DNA from: Alectoria sarmentosa
Lineage: Eukaryota; Ascomycota; Lecanoromycetes; Lecanorales; Parmeliaceae
NCBI GenBank assembly: GCA_009733775.1
Contig: WOGZ01000005.1
Location: 264,560 to 328,559 of the forward strand
DNA: 64,000 bases
Reading direction: 5' to 3'
In this document: one piece after another, positions 23,337 to 34,791 of the stretch
Layout: the number at the start of each line of letters is the position of its first letter
Position numbering within the stretch: the stretch's first letter is position 1
Notes under the pieces: generated by a model
What the model was told of the DNA's origin: nothing
What the model saw: the letters and a program-made list of their open reading frames with translations, nothing else
Database searches by the model: none
Translations under genes and position numbers: made by a program

Positions 23337-26300
23337 TCATCCGAAATGCTCCCCTGGCGCCAACGTCTTATAGGGGCATCCTTGCCAGTCGCACCCCTCC
23401 TTGTAGACCCTCGTGCCCCACCACTCCAGCTTCCCCAAAAAGCCCCACCCTGGATACAAAAAGCAAAAGAACACCACCACGACTCCAAACGCTAGTCCTG
23501 AGTCCAGCGCCGCGGAAAGCGTCATTGTGTATTTGCCCCACCACGTCGAAGCGCGCCGGCGTAGGTGCGAATTGAATAGGAAACAGACGAGTGCCCAGAC
23601 TGAGAAGTTGAGACCGGTTGCTGGTGGGATCCAGCTTAGGCTGCCGAAGAGGACGGGGAGGTTGACCTTGCGCCATAAGCTCCCTGCGGCGCTGCGGCGG
23701 CCGATCAGCCAGATTGTGGGCGGCGCGACGAAGCCGATTAGGAATGCCCAGATCAGGGGTCTATAGAGGGCGCCTTGGCCGAAGAATCGTTGCGGGCCAA
23801 CCACGCCCCAGAGGATGGAGCCGTTGAAATGGACACGGGCGATGGGGCAGGTGAAGCCGTTGATTGCTTCAGGGGTGCAGATATTGGGGATATAGGTGAA
23901 CATCCAGTTGAGAACCCCAATTTGGACGATACTGGAGATGAGGGTGGCGGCCATTTGGACTTTGAAGAGGAGCTTGGGCGGTATCTTCATGTAGTGGCCT
24001 AGCTTGAGATCGGAGGAAAATTTGACGCCTTGGGCGGAGGAGATGTAGCAGTACGTGACGAAAACCTGGAGATTTGGAAGGGCGTTAGTCAATTCTTGTC
24101 CAAACTTTGACGAGTTGGCGAATACTCACCATGTTAGCAACAGGTCTTCCAGGGAAGACCGCTCCGCAGATGAGCTGGCAGACGAGGTAGAGACTACTGT
24201 GCTGATTTGTAATGGCCATGACAATGCCGACTGGTATGAAGAGGAGGGCAGTAATGGAAAGGGCGAGCAAGAGACCATACCATGGGAGGTAGACAGGGTA
24301 GTACTCGACAACAAAGATACCAATAGCGAGCATGGCCACAAAGGTGGTGAGATACCAAGTGATTGGAGCGTCTTCGTAGCGGTGCATCAGACGAGAGTGG
24401 ACGTCTTCGCCGCTCATACTGGCGCTGGAATCTGGCTCTGTTGTCGAGCGGCCACTTTGAGGGCTTGCTGATGACATCGTAGTCCTCACGCCGGACTTCA
24501 CAGGCTGATACTCATTTTTGCTTTCTCGGGTGTCTTCTGCGAGCGACTTCTTGGACTGCTGCCAGATGTCTTGGCCATGCCAGCATAGAGTATGTGTAAC
24601 CAAAGCCGAAAGACTTGCAAATTGAACTCCATAAGACAGGACGTAGGTAATAGGTAAGTAGACCTTACTGTATCTACTATAGGCCTCATGGTCAAAGTGG
24701 TAGTCCTTTGTCAGGATTCTACTGACATCATAGGGCTTGCCGGTATCGTCGAAGACTGCAGAGGAAATGATAGGCATGAAAGAAGAGAAAAGGGCGTTTC
24801 TGTAATCTGGAAAACGTGAGCAGATAGTATACCGCGATTTTGACAGAGGTCACTTACAAAGAATAGGAGCCATAAGCCACATGACTATTACAAGTCCTCC
24901 CACCACATTAGCCGCCGCCCACCAAGGAGTCAGCAGAGGAGATCCGATATAGGCTATCTGAGCCCAGTCGAATGTCATCGGAAAAAGCCCCAGTCCAGAA
25001 GAGACGCCGAACTAGCTGCTGTCAGTACCAGCGACCGTATCCGGTTCCCAATTCCAGAGCAGCTCACCAAATTTGCAACGACAACGTTCCTAGGAGCAAA
25101 CCACGTAACAACGCTAAAGTAACTCAAAGCAGGCATTAAGAGACCGGGCAGGAAGTACCAGGCAAAAGCTCCGGACCAGACAAGAAGAAAGAATTTCCAG
25201 CGCGAGACCATCCAACCATTAGCAGATTTGTTCTCTGAACTGTGCATGGTGGTAAACATGGCAGTAGACATCAAAGTACCGGGCCAAATCATAGATGGCG
25301 GTCGAACAAGGTAGCGACGTGTGAGCCCTGCGAAAGAGTAGCCCAGAATTTGAGTTGAGATGGTGAGGAGAAGCTGGTACACTATGCTTGGATCTTGGTG
25401 ATAGAACTTAGATTGCTCGACAATGACCTTTGAAATTTGTTAGATTATACAGTAAAAAGTGAGACGGCACATACATCGGTGGCAAAAGCAAATCCGAATG
25501 ATACATTACTGCTAATATACACCTATAAATCGTCGGAATCAGCATGGCTTCTTCGAGGCAAGAAACCGAGTCATGAAATAGATCCGAGGAACCAAAATCC
25601 GCGTTCTGCTCTCGAAGTATGATTTGCGATCAAAGTTTTGGCACCAAGTAGGGATCTGCCTCGAAGTTCACTTACGCAAGCGTGCTCTTTACCATTCCAT
25701 CGACCTTGGGCCAGCCATAGTCTCAGACACGACATTCTCGAGCGGCCAAGTAAAGGATCCTGCATTTCGATGGCGCGGACTCGATTACCATACTCAAAAA
25801 TCTCCGTAGGATCGTCCGGTCGCTTGAGCAGCCGATCCCAAGCTCGTCCCAAGGGATGCACAATTACCAACGCAATTACTGGGGTGATTGCAACGCTAGG
25901 ATAACGAAGAGAAAAGAACAGATTCGTCGCAGATCCTACCAGAGCACATAATAAAGATAAGATCCACATTCGGGGGGTATTGATCGAAGCTGAGATATCA
26001 TCGGTCGCCGCTACTGAGGCACGCACTTGCGGATATGGTGAGTTATCCGGTGGATCCAAGACCTCCTCATCGTCGTTGATACTAATGACTTCGTCGCCTT
26101 CATCTTCGTCTCCACTGGTAGCAGTCAGTGGCAGACCGCCACCCAAATGGCCTCCATGACTAGCAGGATGACCAGGACCGGCAATCAGCATTGGACTAGA
26201 CCCTCGCAGGCTGGCTCTTCTAGCCCTCGTCGAGTGAGAAAGGCTATTGTCCTTACGTCGTCGAGATCCAAAGCTTGCAAAGGATGCAGCAGACCTGAGA

Positions 26301-26695
26301 GCACTGGCTTTACCTTTTCGTTGATCTCGCCTTCGAATATCGTTGTCGTCAGCCCAATCCCAGTCTTCCGATTGAGACCTAGAACCTTGATTGATTAGAG
26401 CACCAAAGGATGCTGCATCTTTTGTTGAAGAGGAACCTCGTAGAAGAGGGGATCGAGACATCAATGCAAACACCCGCTGGAGAAGCCCTGGCTTGGTTGC
26501 CTGGTCTCCAAGGTCGTAATCGTCTCGATCGATCGACCGGTGCCTGCGAAGAAAGGCGGCATCTGAGTCGGGATTGATGTCCTCATCGAATTCGTCGTCC
26601 CAAGGTTGGTTCTTCGAGACTGTGCTGGTGAGGAGAAAGCTTTGGTCAGATTGGTCTTCTGTACTTCTGCTACCAGTCCGACTTCTTGCAGTCAT
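23337..26695 (-). CDS. Oligopeptide transporter (OPT family)
   Basis: Proton-coupled importer of small peptides or modified peptides at the plasma or vacuolar membrane. Six exons: 26695-25676, 25522-25475, 25427-25068, 25011-24858, 24806-24130 and 24065-23337. Introns are 153, 47, 56, 51 and 64 bp; all phases agree and give 995 aa. The first ~260 residues are hydrophilic, Ser/Arg/Asp-rich and probably cytosolic. Membrane segments begin at TPRMWILSLLCALVGSATNL. OPT hallmarks include WNGKEHAC (the KEHA motif), SFGFAFATD, a Trp-rich WPGTLMSTAMF region and HYMKIPPK. A second soluble loop (TRESKNEYQPVKSG region) lies mid-protein. The start chosen is the first ATG of the frame (26695). The substrate cannot be predicted. 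It is divergent from a small membrane protein gene. Confidence 0.9.
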
Positions 26696-27089
26696 GAAAA
26701 GGCCGTCCGCAGACGCATGAAGTAGCCGCTCAGCGGGTAATAGATCATCAGTCAGCTGCACAATGACGCCTGCGCTCTTATGATAGAATTGTGCTTTGGA
26801 CGAAACCAAATATGAGAGCACAGTCCACGAGAAAGGACTACATGCCACTCAAACATGAAGAGTGCCAAGTCCCAAATGTGAATGGGACTTGAAAGTATTG
26901 TTTCTACAAAAGCGAAAATCAATTTCATCCCCACGTCTGTATGCAGCTAGACCAATTTTGTCCTAGTGTAGTACGATAGTACCCGTACCCGTATCTGGTA
27001 AGGTAAACAGCCTCAGCCTCCGCCTCGTCCTGCGGCTTTACCACTGAGGCTGCCCCCTCAAGGCTGTGTCCGTGGGGCTTATATTCCCC
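26696..27089. promoter_or_regulatory. Divergent promoter region (OPT transporter / small membrane protein)
   Basis: 394 bp between two divergent ATGs. The OPT reading frame stays open upstream to 26848 without another ATG. A short upstream exon cannot be excluded. Confidence 0.5.
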
Positions 27090-27728
27090 ATGAGAGAATA
27101 CAAAAGGCAGTCCTCCAATCGCATTGATCCAGCGCTCTTTCAACAAGGACCTTCTACCCCAAGCATCCAACCGTCCGTGGACCAGCTCTACCATTTTCTC
27201 GACAAGAAACCCACCGGTCTTGATAGCATCTCCCCCCTCAGGATGGTGCCGACCTCCCCACACACCCTCCTCCCCCGCGATGATCCCTCCTTGGGCGAAC
27301 TCTTCCACCGTTTCCCCGCCAAAGTATGGATCCTTTTCAAATTTATCATCTTCGGTTTCTCCATCATGCTCGCCCTATTCGCTATGATTGTCGCTACTAT
27401 TCTCCTCTTACTCGGTATCTACTCCTACGGGCCGGATGTCATAAACTGGATGAGGACTAGGAACTGGGAGGAGGTTGTGGAGGTGTCGAGGGAGAAGGTT
27501 AGCCGCTTGAGGAGGATTGAGAGGGTCGATAGGATGTGGAAGTGGTTTGAGTGCAGGAACGCGAGAGGAGAGGCTGGCGCTTTTGTAGCCGAGGAGTTGG
27601 AACGTTTGGGCAGCTATGACGGTGAGGGAAGAGAGGGCAGTGTCGGTGGTGAAACATTATTCGAGGGTGAGGAAGATGAGCATGGAGATGGACAGGCGAA
27701 GAAGGAGGAGATGGGGCTGGACTTATAG
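27090..27728 (+). CDS. Small single-pass membrane protein, function unknown
   Basis: I do not recognise this protein. A single exon encodes 212 aa from the ATG at 27090. The N-terminal ~70 residues are polar. One long hydrophobic helix, about residues 79-111 (WILFKFIIFGFSIMLALFAM and following), should cross a membrane. It is followed by an amphipathic, charged region (VSREKVSRLRRIERVDRMWK) and an acidic Gly/Glu-rich tail. There is no N-terminal signal peptide, so an internal signal-anchor is likely. The divergent OPT gene shares the upstream region; a joint function is not implied. Confidence 0.65.
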   Translation: MREYKRQSSNRIDPALFQQGPSTPSIQPSVDQLYHFLDKKPTGLDSISPLRMVPTSPHTLLPRDDPSLGELFHRFPAKVWILFKFIIFGFSIMLALFAMIVATILLLLGIYSYGPDVINWMRTRNWEEVVEVSREKVSRLRRIERVDRMWKWFECRNARGEAGAFVAEELERLGSYDGEGREGSVGGETLFEGEEDEHGDGQAKKEEMGLDL

Positions 27729-28493
27729 TGAGGGCTACATGAAGGGCAAGCCTTAAGGGCAAGACAAGACGTCAGGCAGGAAAACTTGTTGGGGAGGGGG
27801 TGTGCATGTGTGTGTGATTCCTGATTGGAGTGGGAGATTGAGTAACGATTTCAATGAGACATGAAATTTTGGCTTTGGGACAAGGAAATAGATATATGAT
27901 GACATATCGAGCGATTTTCGACCGAAGTCAATGGCCTATCAGACGATATCCAAACATCTTTCTTCTCCTTGTCCGCGTCTGGCTTTTACTCGGTGTTGCT
28001 AGGGAGCATCTCGTTCCATCTTTTGGCTCGTCCGGTCCTGTGGACTCTCCCTGATCTTGGCTTGCTGCCGGTATCGGATTGACGCAAACAAATTGTAGCT
28101 GAAGACGTCCAGTGGGTCTCAGTCCCAGTGACAAGTAAATAGTCTCTAAGGGTGGACACTGGCTTTCCCACCATTCATTCCATCCAACTCTCTCCCTCAA
28201 AGCACTAACTTGCTCATGTAGCAAGTCAACGCCTGGCAATGGAACACCTCGAGCCTATTCACTCGCCCATCGCTCTTATTTGTACTTTGAAAACCCTCAG
28301 TTGCGAGCATGAGCAAAGCTCGCAGAGTGAGATGCTACCATTGCCCACATTGAGATTCCAAGCCCAACTGGTAGATTGAGCATCTGGAGAACGGTTTGAC
28401 TGCACAAATTCCCGGCAAAAGTCGGGCCAGAGTTTAGCCGGGGATAAGCCGAAGTGTCAGGCTTTTTTGGGAGAAGAATTCACGCTTTTGCGT
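27729..28493. other. Intergenic region between two plus-strand genes
   Basis: 3' flank of the membrane protein and 5' region of the candidate OB-fold gene. Short open frames on both strands have no conserved features. Nothing else seen. Confidence 0.5.
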
Positions 28494-30024
28494 ATGGTTC
28501 TCTATGCCTATCTTTTATCCCAATATATTACATGGAGGAAGAACAATGTTGCCAGGTATGTGTTGCCCATGGTCGAAAACAATCAGCCTCTATCTCCTCA
28601 TGTACATGGACGCGTCATGGACATCGAAGAAAACGTTGCAAATGATCTTGGGGATGAGACACCTTATGTAGCCCCAGGCCCAGCTCGAGCTTCTCATGAT
28701 GAAGAGTCGGTATCATACATAAAACCTATAATCAAAGAGCTGGTCCGTACCCAAGTCTGCTTTCCCAACATCAAGCTTCTAGTGGACAAGATCTCTGTTG
28801 TGAAGGTCCCCTCTGCTACCGAGTCGTCTGGCCTAGAGGCATATCGTATGTATCTGACAGACAGAGAAAAGACTATACAAGGTTCATATGCTTGCTACCT
28901 CTGCCATTTCAAGGCGGTGCTGATATTCCCAATTTATCAGCTGTCGTAAGGCGCCGCTTACACAAGTGGCTCACCACCTCCGATGTGCGGGAAGGCTCGT
29001 ATGTCATTCTCAAGGAGTATGATCTAGCGAGAGGAAAACGGTTACATGGGGAAGGAGATGTCTTGTGAGCTGTTATTCGGGAAATGAGGCACTCGTGTAT
29101 CTGACTATGGCCAGCTATCTTGCTATATCTGACTTCTACTCAATCGGCGAAGAACAGCGTTCCAATACTAGTACAGGCCCAACGAGTCTTTCTGCCAGTG
29201 CTGAGGAAAGCGTTTCCGGTTCGCTGGACCAAGCATTCGCCCAAGACGAAGACGAACGCAATGAAATGGAAATCATCAGGACAGAGCGTTTACTACATGG
29301 TGGTAGTCCTCGTGAGGTCCATCGAGATGTCGCCGGTAGTGAAGTCTTGTTGTCTTCGAAGTCGGCAATGGCGAAGCCAAAGAAAAGAAAGCGAGGGACG
29401 GCCACGCTGGATCTCGATCCAGACCTATTTTCACCGGCTAGCAAAGCCCAAAAGCTTCACGAGACTCCATTTGTCAAAATGACGGGAGAAACAGGACACG
29501 ACGACGCCCATCCAAGGTCTTCTGATGGTCATATAATTAGTGCTTCTCCGCCCAAATTTCCGTTACCACGACCGAGCTTTGCCCAAGCTACGACCTCTGC
29601 CGAACGAGATTTGTCGTGTTTGCAACTATCAACCTTGGAGTCTGTGACAGGGGCCAATGCCACACGCAACAAACAAGTCAATATCCTTGCTATGATCGAG
29701 TACGTGAGCAGTTCCACAGTCAAACCCACAACAGCGCCCCTCAAGCGCGATGTTCGTATCATCGATCCCAGCACCAACAAGAAGGTTACCCTCAGTGTAT
29801 TCGTTGATCCCGTCAATTTCATTCCCAAGGAATACGACATAATCCTTTTTCGCGACTTGACCACTCACGACTTCAGTGGAGGTAATCTCAATGCCTATCC
29901 CAAAAAATGCAGGGGCAAAGAGTGGTATATCCTCAACCCGTATGACATTGAGGAATGTGATATGGAGTCTATGGAAGAATTTAGGGCAAAATATCGCAAG
30001 ACTGAAGCGCAAGGGCACAAATGA
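28494..30024 (+). CDS. Putative two-domain OB-fold protein, possibly DNA- or telomere-associated
   Basis: Three exons (28494-28881, 28941-29064, 29115-30024) with 59- and 50-bp introns give 473 aa; ATG 28569 is an alternative start. The first domain, around the exon 1/2 junction, reads as a beta-barrel-like pattern: VDKISVVKVPS, YRMYLTDREKTIQA, VREGSYVILKEYDLARGKRL, then a YLAISDFYSIG strand. A low-complexity linker has an acidic stretch and a basic KPKKRKRG, a likely nuclear localisation signal. The C-terminal domain (VNILAMIEYVS, DVRIIDPSTNKKVTLSVFVD, DIILFRDLTTHDFSGGNLNA, GKEWYIL) also looks like an OB fold of the kind found in POT1/Cdc13 or RPA-type proteins. The assignment is by strand pattern only. 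The first donor (GTTCAT) is weak, so that junction is the least certain. Confidence 0.6.
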
Positions 30025-30091
30025 CAGACCATGAGAAAATGTAAACCTGATTTTCTCTCAAGTCTTCTACTACGCTACGTCTTCAAGGTCG

Positions 30092-30906
30092 CTATTGTAG
30101 ATTTGAGCCCCACCAAGTGATACTGCTTCCACCTGTTTGCATACGCATAGATCGTCCACGGAAGAATTGCTGGCGAGACGCAAGGTCCTTGCGGAGCGGA
30201 CTACCAGGGGCCGCTTTGTTCCACGCGTTGATTTCGACGTCGGCAAGGTGCTGTGCAATCGATGGGTCATAGTTTCCTGGGGAAGGCGGGTGGATGGACT
30301 GATCCCAAGGGCCCGTGACCGTGACCGTTAGAAACGCAGTGGAGGTTGCTGTGGTATTGCGGCCAAATTCAATAGGGAACCTTGGATGTTCATACACGGC
30401 TCACTTACGGTAAATTTGGCTTATCTTCGTATTTGGCTCCGTTACGTAGGCAGTAAGTTTGCTGATGTCTTTCGTCGCGAAGCCACCAAAGCCTCTTCCA
30501 CTGCTGTCGACACACTGGTCTACTACCCATCCTGCCATTCCTCGGATCTCATTCGGCACGGCTTCATAGATCTGTGGGGTTGCCGGACCTGCTATTTCGA
30601 TCCATATCTTGCAGTTGCCTACCCAACAGCTATAAGAAAGTGAAGAGGTTTCGAGGACAGTGGCTACGCACCGAACATGGTAGTATATGGCAGGGTTTGA
30701 GGGCCTGGAGCACCACCACGCACAGTGTAGGGGACAATCGAATCGCCTTGCATCAGTGTGTCTGCTGCCCAGCCGCAGAGCAGAGGCGTTAAGCGTGCTC
30801 CGTATCGCTGATCGCATATACCATAGTCTGGGGCAGTAGGGATGAAAGACGACGGACCAGCCTGAAGGGGGAGGCTGGGTGATTCATGGAGCGATAAGTT
30901 GAACAT
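30092..30906 (-). CDS. Uncharacterised Cys-containing fungal protein, possibly secreted
   Basis: Function not recognised. Three exons fit in frame: 30906-30672, 30618-30409 and 30348-30092, with introns of 53 and 60 bp, giving 233 aa. The core pattern YGICDQRYGARLTPLLCG, GNCKIWIEIAGP, NEIRGMAGWVVDQCV and GFGGFATKDISKLTAYV looks like a conserved small domain with four to five cysteines. The C-terminal TAFLTVTVTGPW continues the same domain across intron 2. No signal peptide is visible at this ATG. A hydrophobic run resembling one (FNLLLSVIACATICHA) is readable on the same strand near 31,085-31,140, but I could not connect it by splicing. The 3' end is 67 bp from the convergent candidate OB-fold gene. 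Confidence 0.6.
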
Positions 30907-32083
30907 GGTTCAGGAAATCGCGGGCAATTTTACGAAGAACGATTGTGAAGAAGGTCCGAGCTGGGGAACCGAAAAAGGCAGAAATACTTGCACAAGGAAG
31001 GGAGCCCCAATGTCGCATCAGGATCGCAAGCCGAGTACATGCGCCGCTTTTGCGGTTGTTCGAGCCGTCTCATCCCTTCTTCGCGCATGGCAAATCGTAG
31101 CGCAGGCAATGACTGAAAGCAAAAGGTTGAATACCTGCAAAGGCAATTGTGGGGCTCCATGCTCGTTTTCTGTGGCAGTGCCCTGTAAGAGACGGATTAT
31201 GGGAGCTTATGAATGTTCACTGGAAGAATGCGTTCGGAGACTTATCTGGCTGAGGAACCGATCTGTTGACCGCAGCGGCTTTGGCGGCTGTCAAGATCTT
31301 TAGAGCCTGCGCTACCAATATCCAGACTTCTTGCTCCGACCCAAAATTTCCGATTCTACGAGACACAGGGTTTGATGAGGTGCCTATTGTTTGTGGTGCT
31401 ACTGCTACGAGTGTAGATGATTCTCTGGCTTTAGATACGAATCGTACAGGGCCGAGACGACCCGTTTCTGCCTTATGACCGTTTCTAAACGGCGAGGAAA
31501 ACAGTCGATCTGACACCAATAACGACCAATCATGAGTGTACAACAGAGACCACTGAAAAGCTCGACTACTCCTCCAATTAATTTCGTCTGTATGTTTTCG
31601 AAGGCAGGAGCGATGGATCTCCATTGCCAAGCGCGCCCAAGACCAACTAGTATCGTTCGAGAATTTTCTTCGTCAAGAGGTATTTGGAATATATCTCTCA
31701 GCGTGAATCATAAAGTAAAGTATTTTACATGTTTATCTGTAGCGCTCTCACGTGCTGGATATTGCATTACATTGACCTCGTTTGAGCACGTTATCTCCTG
31801 GCACCCAAACAATTATTCGCCCTCAAAGAATTCGACATGACGCTTCTTCTCTTCTTGCCTCGACTCTTTCTTCGCTATGAGTCGTGGGATAATGGGAATA
31901 TATTTCCGAGTACTTATTGGCCATCTCTTCTCTGTTTCCCCCTTCTCTTTCATCTTCCACACATACCACTTTCTTCACAATACCAAGAGCTCTCTACATC
32001 TCCATCGACAAGAAACATCTTCCATATAGACATCAAGAACATCCCGCATCCACTGGCTATCAGCCTATCTCTCAACTTACAAG
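30907..32083. other. Intergenic region upstream of two divergent genes
   Basis: 1.18 kb. It contains a hydrophobic reading frame near 31.1 kb on the minus strand that might belong to the preceding gene as an upstream exon, and pyrimidine-rich sequence before the plus-strand gene at 32,084. No other coding signal seen. Confidence 0.45.
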
Positions 32084-33951
32084 ATGAATTACTACGCACC
32101 CGATCCATACGCAAAAACGCCTATGCAATACCCACAAGACCGACATCGAGACCCTCTTGACCCGTGTGAGCCGTACAAAAGGTAAGTCGGCTCCAACATT
32201 GTTGGCGCTGGACGTCAAATAACCTAGAGTTTAGGGACTTTACACAAGCGCCCGTAATCAGACCATTCCCACCGACCGGGTCCTTCTACTACAGATACGG
32301 GGTGTTTACTGGTCGATCAATGACCCTCAAGGAGCAGTGGTTCGAGCAATTCGTCAACGAGATGCAGGCGCGACACGATGAACTCAGCGACTTGAGAGAA
32401 TGGAGAAGGCGAAAAGATGTCGAGGAAGCAGCTATCGCGCATTACCACGACCTTGGTGGAAATATATTACTGGCAGACACTAGGCTGAGGATGAAGAAAT
32501 TCGACCAGGAGGATATGGAAATCCAGTGCGAGAGGAAAAAGAGGAAGGCTGACAATCTCAACCCTCAGCGAGCTTGGGAAAAAATGGAGCTTGATCGACA
32601 GCAGGCAATCAAAGCAAGGGAGGCAGAAGAACGGGCAAGAGACGAGGAGAGGATTAGAATCCAGTTTGTGGAAGATTTTAAAGCTATTGTTCCGGCAAGT
32701 AGCCCCCCATTGGCCAACATGAGGATCGTCACTAATGTTGTGGGAGCACAGCAAGCACGCCAACAGTCTGAGCTCACGTCATTGGAGCTAGATGGATGTT
32801 GCATCCCCAATCAACGCATCTCCTCTGCTGGAGTAGGCTCGTCAAGGCAGGAAGAGCAAAAGCAAGAGTTCATCGAAGCAGAACTTTGCCATCAATTCCA
32901 GGATCAAGCTCGAATACGGTCGGGAGATCATTGCAACCCCGGTCAAGCCATGTCATCTGTTGAGGCAGGACCGTCAAGAGAGCAGAAACCGAAGCAGAAG
33001 CTCAGTGGAGAAGAAATTCGCCGTCAATTCCGGGATCAAGCTCGATCACGGGCAGAGGAACAAAGACGTAGCAGTCAAGCTATCTTGTCTGTCGAGGCGG
33101 GACCATCAGAAGAGCAAGAGCAAAAGACGAAACTGAGCCCCAAAGAAGTTTGCCGTCAATTCCTGGACCGTGTTCAATCTCCGCCAGCGACAGAAGCAAC
33201 GACAGTAAGATCAGTGCCATCCGCACCCGCTGCTCCCGCACGAGGAAAACCCGTCAAGGAGCTCGACGTGACGGCACCCGCAGCAAGAGGAGACTCCTTC
33301 ACAGCGAAAATCGTAGGATACCAATCCATGGGCATAATTCAAGGTGTGCATTTACCCAGGGGTAGCGTACTCGTCAAAGAAGGACCCGGCCTTGACACAC
33401 TGTATCCGAAGTATCCCTCCGCGACACGGCAGAGTCTGGCCGGCGGATCCGGCCGACCGTTTGATACGTTGCAACAACGCACCGTCACAGGATCCGGCGA
33501 GCAAACCTTAACCAGCACATCTTCGCGACAGACCTGGAGCCAGGAATCCACCCCGCTCTCATCAAGCCACTCCTCTCCGCCCAAAACGCCACCAGAAAGC
33601 TCCCCCAACGCACACGGAAAGCAAGCAGAGACCCGCACCAACGACGACGACGACCGGAACGACGGAAGTGACAACAGCAAGCGTCTCCTCGAACTCGAAC
33701 GGAAGAACCATCCCGGCGCGAAATCGACGAAGCCGTGGGAGAAGCTGATGAACCCCGCCGTGAGGACGGACCCGCTCCTCAACGCCATTGTTGGCGAACA
33801 CATTGCGCGTCCGAGGTTGCTCGGATCCTTGTGGGCGGAAATGAATTGGAATCTGTGGACCCTGACTGAATTGTTGAGTGAGCGGGGGGCAACAGCAGAT
33901 GGGGAGTCGGACGGGGTTGGGGATCGGGAAGGGATGGAGCGGAATGATTGA
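32084..33951 (+). CDS. Protein with three ~45-residue degenerate repeats, function unknown
   Basis: I do not recognise this gene. Exon 1 (32084-32181; MNYYAPDPYAK start) joins exon 2 (32235-33951) across a 53-bp intron with GTAAGT and TTTAG ends. The frame is intact and the product is 604 aa. The N-terminal third is strongly charged and probably helical or coiled-coil. Residues about 225-350 hold three imperfect tandem copies of a unit built around SxEAGPSxEQ, KxxLSxEExxRQFxDQAR and a basic spacer ending QAxxS. The C-terminal half is Ser/Thr/Pro/Asp-rich and looks disordered, ending in a short conserved-looking block (WEKLMNPAVRTDPLLNAIVG). There is no signal peptide or membrane segment. The gene is followed by GAAT repeats within 15 bp of its stop. 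Confidence 0.7.
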
Positions 33952-34206
33952 TGGGGTTGCGTGAATGAATGAATGAATGAATGGAAAGCGGCGTTGTGGG
34001 TGGAATTCTGGATGTCAGTGTATTACTGAGACTGGATGGCAGTGTATCACTTAGACCGGATGGATGGAATCAATCAGTTTGTTGTTTTGGATCCACACCT
34101 TTTTTCATGTATCGTTCATGTAGCGTAGTACCTGGCACGTTGAGTCCTCACGTGGAAATTCGAGTACATAATCCAAAAACATCCCCCTAACCGTAGCCCC
34201 AAAGAC

Positions 34207-34241
34207 CGATTCGATTCGATTCGATTCGATTCGATTCGATT
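34207..34241 (+). repeat. (CGATT)7 microsatellite
   Basis: Seven perfect head-to-tail copies of the pentamer CGATT. Confidence 0.95.
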
Positions 34242-34402
34242 CAATCTATCTAACTCATTCATTCATTCATTCCATTTCGCCGCAAGGTGAAGGAAGGAAG
34301 CAATTCGAAAAAATGCCAACATCCATACTCGTCTCTTCTCATACTCATCTCATACTCATACTCATCTCACCCGTTTTTCTTTCGAAAAACATTACTCCAG
34401 AA

Positions 34403-34462
34403 GCCAAAGGGAGGGAGGGGCTAAAGGGAGGGAGGAGCCAAAGGGAGGGAGGAGCTAAAGGG
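34403..34462 (+). repeat. 17-bp tandem repeat, about 3.5 copies
   Basis: Units start at 34403, 34420, 34437 and 34454, of the form GCYAAAGGGAGGGAGGR. C and T alternate at position 3 from unit to unit. Confidence 0.9.
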
Positions 34463-34523
34463 TCAAGCCTCTTTCTTCTTTTTCACACTCGCTCGATCGA
34501 TCGATCGATCGATTGAAAATTGC

Positions 34524-34791
34524 TGGTAGGTAGGTGGGTAGTGTAGGTAGAGTAGGTAGGTAGGGAGGTAGTGAGGTAGAGTAGAGTAGTGTAGGGAGGT
34601 AGGTAGTGTAGGTAGGTAGAGTAGGGAGGTAGTGTAGGTAGGTAGAGTAGGTAGGTAGAGTAGGTAGAGTAGGTAGAGTAGGTAGGGAGGTAGTGTAGGG
34701 AGGAAGAGTAGGTAGTGTAGGTAGGTAGTGTAGGTAGAGTAGGTAGGTAGTGTAGGTAGAGTAGGTAGGTAGGTAGGGAGGTAGAGTAGGG
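34524..34791 (+). repeat. G-rich GGTAG/AGTAGGT minisatellite
   Basis: About 268 bp made only of variants of GTAGGTAG, GTAGAGTAG and GGGAGGTAGTGTAG. There is almost no C on this strand, so it is purine/T-only with closely spaced GG and GGG runs. Confidence 0.95.

Noticed and set aside
26695..26848. N-terminal extension of the OPT transporter to 26848
   Set aside because: The frame is open but begins with GTG and has no ATG before 26695; treated as 5' UTR.
31837..32160. 107-codon plus-strand frame
   Set aside because: Overlaps, in another frame, exon 1 of the repeat protein (ATG 32,084), whose splice sites and frame agree; the 107-codon frame has no conserved pattern.
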